Source of the DNA: Panulirus ornatus
Lineage: Eukaryota > Arthropoda > Malacostraca > Decapoda > Palinuridae
Direction of reading: 5' to 3'
Assembly: GCF_036320965.1 (NCBI RefSeq)
Contig: NC_092234.1
Span: 39,562,505-39,626,504, forward strand
DNA length: 64,000 nt
Part shown: positions 1 to 12,196 of the stretch, piece by piece
Layout of the letters: every line of letters starts with the position of its first letter
Position numbering within the stretch: position 1 is the first letter of the stretch
Program-made: the position numbers and the translations under genes
The notes under the pieces: model-generated
What the model was told of the DNA's origin: nothing
Seen by the model: only the letters and a program-made list of their open reading frames with translations
Database searches by the model: none

Positions 1-273
1 TGTGAGGTCCTGGAAGTGGTGGGTGTAGCCAGGTGTGAGGTCCTGGAAGTGGTGGGTGTGGCCAGGTGTGAGGTCCTGGAAGTGGTGGGTGTGGCCAGGT
101 GTGAGGTCCTGGAAGTGGTGGGTGTGGCCAGGTGTGAGGTCCTGGAAGTGGTGGGTGTGGCCAGGTGTGAGGTCCTGGAAGTGGTGGGTGTGGCCAGGTG
201 TGAGGTCCTGGAAGTGGTGGGTGTGGCCAGGTGTGAGGTCCTGGAAGTGGTAGGTGTGGCCAGGTGTGAGGTC
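1..273. repeat. 33-bp minisatellite, about 8.3 copies
   Basis: Head-to-tail copies of a 33-bp unit that begins TGTGAGGTCCTGGAAGTGG. Copies are almost identical, with single changes near 28 and 252. The array enters from the left window edge, so its true length is unknown. Because 33 is a multiple of three, it stays open in more than one frame and gives artificial 11-residue repeat ORFs, which I do not call as genes. Confidence 0.95.
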
Positions 274-535
274 GTAAGACCTGGAACGTTAGCAGGAACA
301 GAAGGCCAGACCCTCTCACCTGGAAGGGAGATATCTGGAAAGAAAGCTTCCTGGACCACCATGTGAAATCCAGATGTGCAACCTGGAATAAGGTCTGGAA
401 GCAACACTTAGAGAGAAGGACGGGAAGCAGTCAGCCTCTGCAAGAATGTTTGCAGGAAAGGCTTGGAAGTAGCGTCTGGAACCCGGGTTTGCAATCATCC
501 CTGGATGCACACCTGGAACCCGGGTCTGGAAGCAA
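274..535. repeat. degenerate CTGGAA-rich sequence next to the minisatellite
   Basis: CTGGAA or CTTGGAA recurs irregularly about every 20-40 bp from roughly 281 to 530, including two instances followed by CCCGGGT. It looks like a decayed extension of the neighbouring 33-bp array, which contains the same CCTGGAAG core. No coding signal was seen. Confidence 0.5.
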
Positions 536-570
536 CGCTGCCAACCTTAAGATGAAGCATGATACTGTGG

Positions 571-627
571 CCCACCCCGGCCCGGCCAAGCCCACCCCAT
601 CCCAGGCCCGGCCCGGCCCGGCCCGGA
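571..627. repeat. CCCGG-rich simple repeat
   Basis: A short GC-rich run made largely of GGCCC/CCCGG pentamers, interrupted by CAAGCCCACCCCATCC. It is the most GC-rich stretch in this part of the window. Confidence 0.7.
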
Positions 628-788
628 CCACCGCTCGTGACGAAATGATTGAAAAACAACACAAGAAAATGTCACACAGGAGAAGGACGTGTCACACAGG
701 AGACAATGGCTGATAATATACGTGACCATTTAGTAGCGCCAGACCAGAGCAGACATGTGCAGCGTCGTGTACCTGGCATGTATTATCC

Positions 789-789
<1 letters not shown>

Positions 790-861
<72 letters not shown>
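790..861. repeat. (GA)n microsatellite
   Basis: About 36 uninterrupted GA dinucleotides. The following 862-1,036 is AT-rich single-copy sequence in which I see nothing further. Confidence 0.95.
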
Positions 862-863
<2 letters not shown>

Positions 864-1036
864 TTTTTTCATTAGTCTGTCAAATATAATCTTGTAGTCG
901 CACAATAATGGCAGGGTAATTCATCAGTTAATCCGCCATTTGAAAGTTCATTATTATCATTTTTTGGTTCGTGTGATTAATATCCATTTGTAAGAACCGT
1001 TTTTTAACGAGTGATCACTAATGAATGAGCTCTGGC

Positions 1037-1076
1037 CATGACTCACATGAGTCAGGCAGGACTCATGTGAGTCATG
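1037..1076. repeat. perfect 17-bp inverted repeat with 6-bp loop
   Basis: Arms CATGACTCACATGAGTC (1,037-1,053) and GACTCATGTGAGTCATG (1,060-1,076) are exact reverse complements around AGGCAG. Each arm contains matches to TGA(C/G)TCA, the known AP-1/bZIP consensus. A regulatory role is not demonstrated; it may be related to the TGACTCA-containing array just downstream. Confidence 0.75.
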
Positions 1077-1178
1077 TCTCACATGTGAATTCCTCCAAAA
1101 CACAAGAGTATTTAGATCCGTCCTGGCCTCCCCCCTCCCCCCTCCCAGCGACTCAGATCACAATCCCAACTCATATCA

Positions 1179-2117
1179 CATCCTCGTGAGGCAATGTGAC
1201 TCACTCATCCTGACACATGGACTCACAACATCCTCGTGAGGCAATGTGACTCACTCATCCTGACACATGGACTCACAACATCCTCGTGAGGCAGTGTGAC
1301 TCACTCATCCTGACACATGGACTCACAACATCCTCGTGAGGCAGTGTGACTCACTCATCCTGACACATGGACTCACAACATCCTCGTGAGGCAATGTGAC
1401 TCACTCATCCTGACACATGGACTCACAACATCCTCGTGAGGCAGTGTGACTCACTCATCCTGACACATGGACTCACAACATCCTCGTGAGGCAATGTGAC
1501 TCACTCATCCTGACACATGGACTCACAACATCCTCGTGAGGCAGTGTGACTCACTCATCCTGACACATGGACTCACAACATCCTCGTGAGGCAATGTGAC
1601 TCACTCATCCTGACACATGGACTCACAACATCCTCGTGAGGCAGTGTGACTCACTCATCCTGACACATGGACTCACAACATCCTCGTGAGGCAATGTGAC
1701 TCACTCATCCTGACACATGGACTCACAACATCCTCGTGAGGCAGTGTGACTCACTCATCCTGACACATGGACTCACAACATCCTCGTGAGGCAGTGTGAC
1801 TCACTCATCCTGACACATGGACTCACAACATCCTCGTGAGGCAATGTGACTCACTCATCCTGACACATGGACTCACAACATCCTCGTGAGGCAGTGTGAC
1901 TCACTCATCCTGACACATGGACTCACAACATCCTCGTGAGGCAATGTGACTCACTCATCCTGACACATGGACTCACAACATCCTCGTGAGGCAGTGTGAC
2001 TCACTCATCCTGACACATGGACTCACAACATCCTCGTGAGGCAGTGTGACTCACTCATCCTGACACATGGACTCACAACATCCTCGTGAGGCAGTGTGAC
2101 TCACTCATCCTGACACA
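1179..2117. repeat. 50-bp minisatellite, 19 copies
   Basis: A strict 50-bp period. TCCTCGTGAG recurs at 1,181, 1,231, 1,281 and so on to 2,081. Units are identical except for one A/G position (GCAATG versus GCAGTG) and the final degenerate end. Every unit carries TGTGACTCACTCATCC. The A/G variants alternate in parts of the array, implying amplification of a 100-bp dimer. Confidence 0.97.
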
Positions 2118-2239
2118 CATTCACACAAATAATGTAGAACAAAATGTTATTGAAGAAAAATAGAAATCTCTCTACAAGCAAAGAAGACAACATATCCTTC
2201 ACATTGAGGAAACTGTAAGATGAGGGGAGGATGAGGTGG

Positions 2240-3172
2240 TAGTGACGGGGAGACGGGAGGGGTGGTGAGGGGGAGACTGGGGAGCGGTGGTGGTGAGGGA
2301 GAGACTGGGGAGGGGTGGTGGTGAGGGAGAGACTGGGGAGGGGTGGTGGTGAGGGGGAGACTGGGGAGGGGTGGTGGTGAGGGAGAGACTGGGGAGGGGT
2401 GGTGGTGAGGGGGAGACTGGGGAGGGGTGGTGGTGAGGGAGAGACTGGGGAGGGGTGGTGGTGAGGGGGAGACTGGGGAGGGGTGGTGGTGAGGGGGAGA
2501 CTGGGGAGGGGTGGTGGTGAGGGGGAGACTGGGGAGGGGTGGTGGTGAGGGAGAGACTGGGGAGGGGTGGTGGTGAGGGGGAGACTGGGGAGGGGTGGTG
2601 GTGAGGGGGAGACTGGGGAGGGGTGGTGGTGAGGGGGAGACTGGGGAGGGGTGGTGGTGAGGGGGAGACTGGGGAGGGGTGGTGGTGAGGGGGAGACTGG
2701 GGAGGGGTGGTGGTGAGGGGAGAGACTGGGGAGGGGTGGTGGTGAGGGGGAGACTGGGGAGGGGTGGTGGTGAGGGGGAGACTGGGGAGGGGTGGTAGTG
2801 AGGGAGAGACTGGGGAGGGGTGGTGGTGAGGGGGAGACTGGGGAGGGGTGGTAGTGAGGGAGAGACTGGGGAGGGGTGGTGGTGAGGGAGAGACTGGGGA
2901 GGGGTGGTGGTGAGGGGGAGACTGGGGAGGGGTGGTAGTGAGGGGGAGACTGGGGAGGGGTGGTGGTGAGAGAGAGACTGGGGAGGGGTGGTGGTGAGGG
3001 GGAGACTGGGGAGGGGTGGTGGTGAGGGGAGACTGGGGAGGGGTGGTAGTGAGGGGGAGACTGGGGAGGGGTGGTGGTGAGAGAGAGACTGGGGAGGGGT
3101 GGTGGTGAGGGGGAGACTGGGGAGGGGTGGTAGTGAGGGAGAGACTGGGGAGGGGTGGTGGTGAGGGAGAGA
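2240..3172. repeat. 28-bp G-rich minisatellite, about 33 copies
   Basis: Tandem units built on GAGACTGGGGAGGGGTGGTG, mostly 28 bp, with one- or two-base length changes near 2,718 and 3,027 and frequent GTGGTG/GTAGTG and GGGGGA/GGGAGA variants. The + strand has repeated runs of four Gs, so G-quadruplex formation is plausible. Long minus-strand Pro/Ser/His-rich ORFs through it are products of the repeat and are not called. Confidence 0.95.
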
Positions 3173-3369
3173 ATGAGAACAGCAGCGGTAGTGAAGGGAA
3201 GGCTGGGGAGGGGTAGGCTGGGGAGGGGGAGACAGCGGGCGGACTACAACATTCACAAAGGTTAAAGGTGCTAGCTGTCCCCCACACCCTCCACTCTTGC
3301 ATGGTCTCCGTCCTACCCTCCCTCTCCTTACTCTCTCATGGCCTCCCCACCCCCCTCCTCTCCCACGGT

Positions 3370-5030
3370 TTCCTTCTTTCTCTCCTTTTTCCCACGGCCT
3401 CCCTCCCTCCCTCCCTCCCCCTATACTCTCCTCCACCCTCCTTCCCTCCACTCCCCTAAGGCCTACCTCCTTCCCTCTCATCTCCCAAGGCTCCTTCCCT
3501 CCCTTTACTTTCCATGGTCTATCTCCCACGGCCTCCCTCCCTCCCTCCACTCTCCCACATTCAACCTCCCCTCCCTCCCTCCACTCTCCCACATTCAACC
3601 CCCCCTCCCTCCCTCCACTCTCCCACATTCAACCCCCCTCCCTCCCTCCACTCTCCCACATTCAACCCCTCCCTCCCTCCCTTAACTCCCCCACACCCTC
3701 CCTCCACTCTCCCACATTCACCCCCTCCCTCCCTCAGCTCTCCCACACCCTCCCATCCTCCATCATCCCATACTCTCTTTAGTTTCCCCCACTCTCCACT
3801 CTCCCACGCTCTCCCTTCCCTCTCCCATGCCCTTTCACTCCACCATATCCTTCCTATACTTCCATATACTCTCTCCCTCCCTCTACTCTCACACACCCTC
3901 CACACACAATCCCACTCTACCACTCTACCCTCCCAACGCTCCTACACCATCCCTCTCTCAAACAGCCTCCCAACTCTCCCACACTTTCCCCACTCTCCCA
4001 CACACTCCCTACACCCTTCCCACTCTTCCACACTTTCCCCATTCTCCCACACCCTCCCCACTATCCCATACCTTCCCCACTTTCACACACCCTGCTCATT
4101 CTCCCACACTATCCCTACTATCCCACAACCTTCCCAGTCTCCCACACCATACCCACTCTCCCAAATACTCCCCAGTCTCCCCACTATCCCATACCCCCCT
4201 CCACTATCCCACACCCTCACCACTATCCACACCCTTCCCACTATCCCACACCATACTCACTATCCCACACCCTCCCCATTATCCAACATCCTCCCCACTC
4301 TCCCACATTCTAACCACTTTCCCACACTATCCCCGCTATACCACACCCTCCCCACTCTCCTTCATCCTCCCCACTATCCCACATCCTCCCCACTCTCCCC
4401 ATCCTCCATACTTCCCACACTCTTCCCACTATCCCACACTCTACCCACTGCACTACATCCATCCCACTATCCCACACCATCTTCACTTTCCCAAACGTTC
4501 CCCACTCTCCCACACCCTCCCCAATATCCCACACCCTACCCACTTTCCCACACCCTAACCACTCTCCCACACCCTCCTCACTATCCCACATCCTACCCAC
4601 TCTCCTACACCATACCCACTTTACCACATCCTCCCCACTACCCAACAACCTCCCTACTCTCCCCTATCCACCCCACTATCCCACACCCCCCCCCCACTCT
4701 TCCCATTGTCCCACACCCTCCCACACCTTATCCACTCTCCTCTACCCTACCCACTCCTCCACACCCTCCCCACTATCCCATACCTTCCACACCATCCCGC
4801 ACCATCCCCACTCTCTCCCATCTTCCCACTGTCCCCATCCTCCCCACTGTCTCATACCCTACACACTATTCCACACCCTCCCCATTCTCCTACTCCTTCC
4901 CCACTATCCTACACCCTACCCAATCTCCCACACCTTACCCACCGTCGCACACCCTCTCCACTCTCCCACACCCTTCCCACTCTCCCACACTATACCCACT
5001 CTCCCATACCTTTCCCACTCCCATCTCCTC
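3370..5030. repeat. pyrimidine-rich degenerate satellite-like tract
   Basis: About 1.6 kb in which the + strand is almost entirely C, T and A. It contains an imperfect 33-36-bp repeat at about 3,530-3,735 (TCCACTCTCCCACATTCAAC), then a degenerate short repeat around CCCACTCTCCCACACCCT. A + strand ORF runs from 3,514 to 5,826, but its Pro/Ser/His/Thr composition and repeat phase show it is a low-complexity artefact. Confidence 0.85.
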
Positions 5031-5825
5031 TTCCTCACACCTCGGTGACGACACGCACTCTTCCTCACACCTTGGTGACGACACGCACTCTCCCTCACAC
5101 CTCGGTGACGACACGCACTCTCCCTCACACCTCGGTGACGACACGCACTCTCCCTCACACTTCGGTGACGACACGCACTCTCCCTCACACCTTGGTGACG
5201 ACACGCACTCTCACTCATACCTCGGTGACGACACGCACTCTCCCTCACACCTCGGTGACGACACGCACTCTCCCTCACACTTCGGTGACGACACGCACTC
5301 TCCCTCACACCTCGGTGACGACACGCACTCTCCCTCACACCTTGGTGACGACACGCACTCTTCCTCACACCTTGGTGACGACACGCACTCTCCCTCACAC
5401 CTCGGTGACGACACGCACTCTCCCTCACACCTCGGTGACGACACGCACTCTCCCTCACACCTCGGCGACGACACGCACTCTCCCTCACACCTCGGTGACG
5501 ACAAGCACTCTCCCTCATACCTCGGTGACGACACGCACTCTCCCTCACACCTTGGTGACGACACGCACTCTCCCTCACACCTCGGTGACGACACACACTC
5601 TCCCTCACACTTCGGTGACGACACGCACTCTCCCTCACACCTCGGTGACGACACGCACTCTCCCTCACACCTCGGTGACGACACACACTCTCCCTCACAC
5701 TTCGGTGACGACACGCACTCTCCCTCACACTTCGGTGACGACACGCACTCTCCCTCACACCTAGGTGACGACACGTACTCTCCCTCACACCTTGGTGACG
5801 ACAACACTCTCCCTCACACCTCATG
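5031..5825. repeat. 30-bp minisatellite, about 26 copies
   Basis: Units of 30 bp contain GGTGACGACACGCACTC and TCCCTCACAC, with variants CTCGGT, CTTGGT and TTCGGT. Two units fit each 60 bases almost without indels. Several frames are open on both strands because the period is a multiple of three. The last two units degenerate at 5,800-5,825. Confidence 0.96.
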
Positions 5826-6325
<500 letters not shown>

Positions 6326-6330
6326 TACTT

Positions 6331-9300
6331 TGTCGCTGTCTCCCGCGTTAGCGAGGTAGCGCAAGGAAACAGACGAAAGAATGGCCCAACCCACCCACAT
6401 ACACATGTATATACATACATGTCCGCACACGCACATATACATACCTATACATCTCAACGTATACATATTTATACACACACAGACATATACATATATACAC
6501 ATGCACATAATTCATACTATCTGCCTTTATTCATTCCCATCGCCACCTCGCCACACATGAAATAACATCCCCCTCCCCCCTCATGTGTGCGAGGTAGCGC
6601 TAGGAAAAGACAACAAAGGCCACATTCGTTCACGCTCAGTCTCTAGCTGTCATGTATAATGCACCGAAACCACAGCTCCCTTTCCACATCCAGGCCCCAC
6701 ACAACTTTCCATGGTTTACCCCAGACGCTTCACATGCCCTGGTTCACTCCATTGACAGCACGTCGACCCCGGTATACCACATCATTCCAATTCACTCTAT
6801 TCCTTGCACGCCTTTCACTTTCCTGCATGTTCAGGCCCTGATCACTCAAAATCTTTTTCACTCCATCTTTCCACCTCCAATTTGGTTTCCCACTTCTCCT
6901 CGTTCCCTCCACCTCTGACACATACATCCTCTTTGTCAATCTTTCCTCACTCATTCTCTCCATGTGGCCAAACCATTTCAAAACACCCTCTTCTGCTCTC
7001 TCAACCACACTCTTTTTATTACCACACATCTCTCTTACCCTTACATTACTTACTCGCTCAAACCACCTCACACCACACATTGTCCTCAAACATCTCATTT
7101 CCAGCACATCCACCCTCCTCCGCACAACTCTATCTATAGCCCACACCTCGCAACCATATAACATTGTTGGAAACACTATTCCTTCAAACATACCTATTTT
7201 TGCTTTCCAAGATAATGTTCTCGACTTCCACACATTCTTCAACGCTCCCAGAGCTTTCGCCCCCTCCCCCACCCTATGATTCACTTCCTCTTCCATGGTT
7301 CCATCCGCTGCCAAATCCACCGCCAGATATCTAAAACACTTCACTTCCTCCAGTTTTTCTCCATTCAAACTTAACTCCCAATTGACTTGTCCCTCAACCC
7401 TACTGTGCCTAATAATTACCTTGCTCTTATTCACATTTACTCTCAGCTTTCTTCTTTCACACACTTTACCAAATTCAGTCACCAGCTTCTGCAGTTTCTC
7501 ACATGAATCAGCCACCAGCGATGTATCAACAGCAAACAACTGAATTACTTCCCAACTCTCTCGTCCACGACAGACTGCATACGTGCCCCTCTTTCCAAAA
7601 CTCCTGCATTCACATCCCTAACAACCACCATCCATAAACAAATTGAATAACCATGGAGACACCACACACCCCTGCCGCAAACTTACATTCACTGAGAACC
7701 AATCACTTTCCTCTCTTCCTACACATACACATGCCTTACATCCTCGATAAAAAATTTTCAATGCTTCTAACAACTTACCTACCACACCATATATTCTTAA
7801 TACCTTCCACAGAGCATCTCTATCAACTCTGTCATATGCCTTCTCCAGATCCATAAACGCCACATACAAATCCATTTGCTTTTCTTAGTATTTCTCACAT
7901 ACATTCTTCAAAGCAAACACCTGATCCACACATCCTCTACCACTTCTGAAGCCACACTGGTCTTCCCCAATCTGATGTTCTGTACATGCCTTTACCCTCT
8001 CAGTCAATACCCTCCCATATAATTTACCAGGAATGCTCAACAAACTTATACCTCTGTAATTTGAGCACTCACTCTTATCCCCTCTGCCTTTGTACAATGG
8101 CACTATGCAAGCATTCCGCCAGTCCTCAGGCACCTCACCATGAGTCATACATACATTAAATAACCTTACCAACCAGTCAACAATACAGTCACCCCTTTGT
8201 TTAATAAAGTCCACTGCAATACCATCCAAACCTGCTGCCTTGCCAGCTTTCATCTGCAAAGCTTTTACTACCTCTTTGTTTACCAAATCATTCTCCCTAT
8301 ACCTCTCACTTTGCACACCACCTTGACCAAAACACCCTATATCTGCCACTCTATCATCAAACACATTTAACAAACCTTCAAAATACTCACTCCATCTCAT
8401 CGCATCACCACTATTTGTTATCACCGCCCCATTTGCCCCCTTCACTGATGTTCCCATTTGTTACCTTGTCTTACGCACTTTATTTACCTCCTTCCAAAAC
8501 ATCTTTTTATTCTCCCTAAAATTTAATGATACTCTCTCACCCAAACTCTCATTTGCCCTCTTTTTCGCCTCTTGCAACTTTCTCTTGACCTCCTGCCTCT
8601 TTCTTTTATACATCTCCCAATCATTTGCATTATTTCCCTGCAAAAATCGTCCAAATGCCTCTCTCTTCTCTTTCACTAATAATCTTACTTCTTCATCCCA
8701 CTACTCACTACCCTTTCTAATCTGCCCATTTTCCACGCTTCTCATGCCACAAGCATCTTTTGCACAAGCCATCACTGCTTCCCTAAATACATTCCATTCC
8801 TCCCCCACTCCCCTTATGTCCTTTGTTCTCACCTTTTCCCATTCTGTACTCAGTCTCTTCTAGTACTTCCTCATACATGTCTCCTTCCCAAGCTCACTTA
8901 CTCTCACCACTCTCTTCCAACACGTACCACTCTCACCACTCTCTTCACTCCAACATTCTCTCTTCTTTTCTGAAAACCTCTACGAATCTTCACCTTTGCC
9001 TCCACAAGATAATGATCAGACATCCCTCCATTTGCATCTCTCAGCACATTAACATCCAAAAGTCTCTCGCGTACCTATCAATTAACATGTAATCCAATAA
9101 TGCTCTCTGGCCATCTCTCCTACTTACATACGTATGCTTATGTATATCTCTCTTTTTAAACCAGGTATTCCCAATCACCAGTCCTTTTACAGCACATAAA
9201 TCTACTAGCTCTTCACCATTTCCAACACTGAACACCCCATGTACACCAATTATTCCCTCAACTACCACATTACTCACCTTTGCATTCAAATCTCCCATCA

Positions 9301-9735
9301 CTATAGCCCAGTCTCATGCATCAAAACTACTAACATACTCACTCAGCTCCTCACAAAACACTTGCCTCTTGTGATCTTTATTCTCATGCCCAGGTGCATA
9401 TGCACCAATAATCACCCACCTCTCTCCATTCACTTTCAGTTTTACCTATATCAAGCTAGAGTTTACTTTCTTACACTCTATCACATACAACCACCACTCC
9501 TATTTCAGAAGTAGTGCTACTCCTTCCCTTGCTCTTGTCCTCTCACTAACCCCTGACTTTACTCCCAAGACATTCCTAAACCACATTTCCCCTTTACCCT
9601 TGAGCTTTGTTTCACTCAGAGCCAAAACATCCAGGTTCCTTTCCTCAAACATACTACCTATCTCTCCTTTTTTCTCATCATGGTTACATCCACACACATT
9701 TAGACACCCCAATCTGAGCCTTCGAGGAGGATGAG
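6331..9735 (-). mobile_element. near-full-length decayed RTE-type LINE (endonuclease + RT)
   Basis: Reading on the minus strand, the endonuclease begins near 9,735 (LRLGCLNVCGC, then LALSETKL, GDLNAKVSN and LLDYMLIDR), and the linker and RT follow. RT motifs seen are GFRSGRGCVDQVFALKN, FMDLEKAYDRVDRDALWK, LRQGCVVSPWLFNLFMDG, NKSKV and FRYLAVDL. The C-terminal box GKPNWRWKDGVKKIL precedes the stop at about 6,730. About 400 bp of 3' UTR ends in the TTTGTCGCTGTCTCCCGCG stem-loop at 6,331-6,365. The coding region spans about 3.0 kb, as expected for a single-ORF RTE element. It is dead: frame changes or stops separate the open pieces 9,500-9,745, 9,041-9,301, 8,461-8,676, 7,885-8,457, 7,618-7,875 and 6,730-7,539, and the catalytic FADD region falls in the disrupted stretch near 7,530. 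Family assignment to RTE is from architecture and C-terminal motifs; I could not run a search. Confidence 0.9.
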
Positions 9736-9765
9736 TACTCCCCATGTGACTCCTTCTTCTGTTTC

Positions 9766-9900
9766 CCCGTTTAGAAAGTCAAAATACAAGGAGGGGAGGG
9801 TTTCTAGCCCACCCCCCCCCACTCCTGTCCCCTTTAGTTGCCTTCTACGACATGTGAGGAATGCGTGGGAAGTATTCATTCTCCCCTATCCCCAGGGATA
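9766..9900 (-). mobile_element. fragment of the 240-bp SINE-like element (5' part)
   Basis: Contains the reverse complement of the GTCGTAGAAGGCGACTAAAAG-like core (here TTTAGTTGCCTTCTACGACA) and of the element start (CTCCCCTATCCCCAGGGA). Its distal stem-loop half is missing, so it is a 3'-truncated copy lying directly behind the 5' end of the LINE at 6,331-9,735. Confidence 0.75.
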
Positions 9901-9923
9901 TATATATATACATATATATATAT

Positions 9924-10530
9924 GATTATTGGTGCATATGCACCTGGGCATGAGAAGAAAGATCATGAGAGGCAAGTGTTTTGGGAGCAGCTGAATGAGT
10001 GTGTTAGTGGTTTTGATGCACGAGACCGGGTTATAGTGATGGGTGATTTGAATGCAAAGGTGAGTAATGTGGCAGTTGAGGGAATAATTGGTATACATGG
10101 GGTGTTCAGTGTTGTAAATGGAAATGGTGAAGAGCTTGTAGATTTATGTGCTGAAAAAGGACTGGTGATTGGGAATACCTGGTTTAAAAAGCGAGATATA
10201 CATAAGTATACGTATGCAAGTAGGAGAGATGGCCAGAGAGCGTTATTGGATTACGTGTTAATTGACAGGCACACGAAAGAGAGACTTTTGGATGTTAATG
10301 TGCTGAGAGGTGCAACTGATCATTATCTTGTGGAGACTAAGTTGAAGATTTGTATGGGTTTTCAGAAAAGAAGAGTGAATGTTGGGGTGAAGAGGGTGGT
10401 GAGAGTAAGTGAGCTTCGGAAGGAGACTTGTGTGAGGAAGTACCAGGAGAGACTGAGTACAGAATGGAAAAAGGTGAGAACAGTGGAAGTAAGGGGAGTG
10501 GGGGAGGAATGGGATGTATTTAGGGAATCC
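9924..10530 (+). mobile_element. LINE endonuclease fragment
   Basis: Open from 9,838 to 10,593, with LINE-derived residues from about 9,924. Reads IIGAYAPGHEKKDHERQ, VIVMGDLNAKVSN, NTWFKKRDIHKYTYASRRDG, LLDYVLIDR and ATDHYLVETK, the conserved blocks of the apurinic-type endonuclease of this LINE. The SDH catalytic motif is altered to TDH by a short deletion (GGMS missing). It starts directly after (AT)n and ends abruptly at 10,530 in the linker (EEWDVFRES), where sequence in the opposite orientation begins. Confidence 0.85.
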
Positions 10531-11366
10531 CCTTTGCCTTTGTACAATGGCACTATGCACGCATTCTGCCAATCCTCAGGCACCTCACCATGAGTCATAC
10601 ATACATTAAATAACCTTACCAACTAGTCAATAATACAGTCACCCCCTTTTTTAATAAATTCCACTGCAATAACATCCAAACCTGCTGCCTTGCCGGCTTT
10701 CATCTTCCGCAAAGCTTTTACTACCTCTTCTCTGTTTACCAAATCATTTTCCCTAACCCTCTCACTTTGCACACCACCTCAACCAAAACACCCTATATCT
10801 GCCACTCTATCATCAAACACATTCAACAAACCTCAAAATACTCACTCCATCTCCTTCTCACATCACCACTACTTGTTATCACCTCCCCATTTGCGCCCTT
10901 CACTGAAGTTCCCATTTGCTCCCTTGTCTTACGCACTTTATTTACCTCCTTCCAGAACATCTTTTTATTCTCCCTAAAATTTATGATACTCTCTCACCCC
11001 AACTCTCATTTGCCCTCTTTTTCACCTCTTGCACCTTTCTCTTGACCTCCTGTCTCTTTCTTTTATACATCTCCCACTCAATTGCATTTTTTCCCTGCAA
11101 AAATCGTCCAAATGCCTCTCTCTTCTCTTTCACTAATAATCTTACTTCTTCATCCCACCACTCACTACCCTTTCTAATCAACCCACCTCCCACTCTTCTC
11201 ATGCCACAAGCATCTTTTGCGCAATCCATCACTGATTCCCTAAATACATCCCATTCCTCCCCCACTCCCCTTACTTCCATCGTTCTCACCTTTTTCCATT
11301 CTGTACTCAGTCTCTCCTGGTACTTCCTCACACAAGTCTCCTTCCCAAGCTCACTTCCTCACACAA
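10531..11366 (-). mobile_element. LINE linker/RT N-terminal fragment in inverted orientation
   Basis: On the minus strand it runs from the end of the endonuclease (KETCVRKYQERLSTEWKK) through the basic linker (KRKRQEVKRKVQEVKKRA) to the RT start (GNACIVPLYKGKG-like at 10,531-10,560). Its first about 130 bp (11,234-11,366) match, inverted, the last about 130 bp of the preceding plus-strand fragment (10,400-10,530). The 5' edge abuts a tract of AT and GTGT repeats. Several frame breaks. Confidence 0.85.
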
Positions 11367-11404
<38 letters not shown>

Positions 11405-11464
11405 ATATGTGTGTATGTATGTATATGTGTGTATGTGTGTGTGTATGTATATATATATATATAT
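11367..11464. repeat. (AT)n/(GTGTAT)n microsatellite
   Basis: AT repeat passing into GTGTATGTGT-type repeat and back to AT. It separates a LINE fragment from a SINE-like fragment. Confidence 0.9.
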
Positions 11465-11596
11465 TATCCCTGGGGATAGGGGTGAAAGAATACTTCCCAT
11501 GCATTCCTCACGTGTCGTAGAAGGCGACTAGAGGGGACGGGAGCGGGGGGCCAGAAATCCTCCCCTCTTTGTATTTTTTAATTTTCTAAAAGAAAT

Positions 11597-11600
<4 letters not shown>
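11465..11600 (+). mobile_element. SINE-like element, 3'-truncated
   Basis: Starts ATCCCTGGGGATAGGGG and contains the core TGTCGTAGAAGGCGACTAGA and the GGGGGCC..AAATCCTCCCCTC block, then stops in an A/T-rich linker before (AT)n at 11,601-11,628. The distal stem-loop half is absent. Confidence 0.75.
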
Positions 11601-11629
<29 letters not shown>

Positions 11630-11631
<2 letters not shown>

Positions 11632-12196
11632 GCTATGGATAGAGTTGTGCGCAGGAGGATGGATGTGCTGGAAATGAGATGTTTGAGGACAATGTGTGGT
11701 GTGAGGTGGTTTGATCGAGTAAGTAACGTAAGGGTAAGAGAGATGTGTGGAAATAAAAAGAGCGTGGTTGAGAGAGCAGAAGAGGGTGTTTTGAAATGGT
11801 TTGGGCACATGGAGAGAATGAGTGAGGAAAGATTGACCAAGAGGATATATGTGTCGGAGGTGGAGGGAACGAGGAGAAGAGGGAGACCAAATTGGAGGTG
11901 GAAAGATGGAGTGAAAAAGATTTTGTGTGATCGGGGCCTGAACATGCAGGAGGGTGAAAGGAGGGCAAGGAATAGAGTGAATTGGAGCGATGTGGTATAC
12001 AGGGTTTGACGTGCTGTCAGTGGATTGAATCAAGGCATGTGAAGCGTCTGGGGTAAACCATGGAAAGCTGTGTAGGTATGTATATTTGCGTGTGTGGACG
12101 TGTGTATGTACATGTGTATGGGGGGGGGGGGTTGGGCCATTTCTTTCGTCTGTTTCCTTGCGCTACCTCGCAAACGCGGGAGACAGCGACAAAGTA

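Noticed and set aside
16..366. Repeat protein with 11-residue unit at the left edge
   Set aside because: It is a translation of the 33-bp minisatellite; two frames are open over the same stretch.
1179..2117. CRISPR-like regular repeats
   Set aside because: Units are contiguous 50-bp repeats without variable spacers, in a eukaryotic repeat context.
9924..11366. Classical twin-priming inversion
   Set aside because: Twin priming inverts the 5' segment upstream of the 3' segment and does not normally leave 130 bp of inverted overlap; the order here is the opposite.
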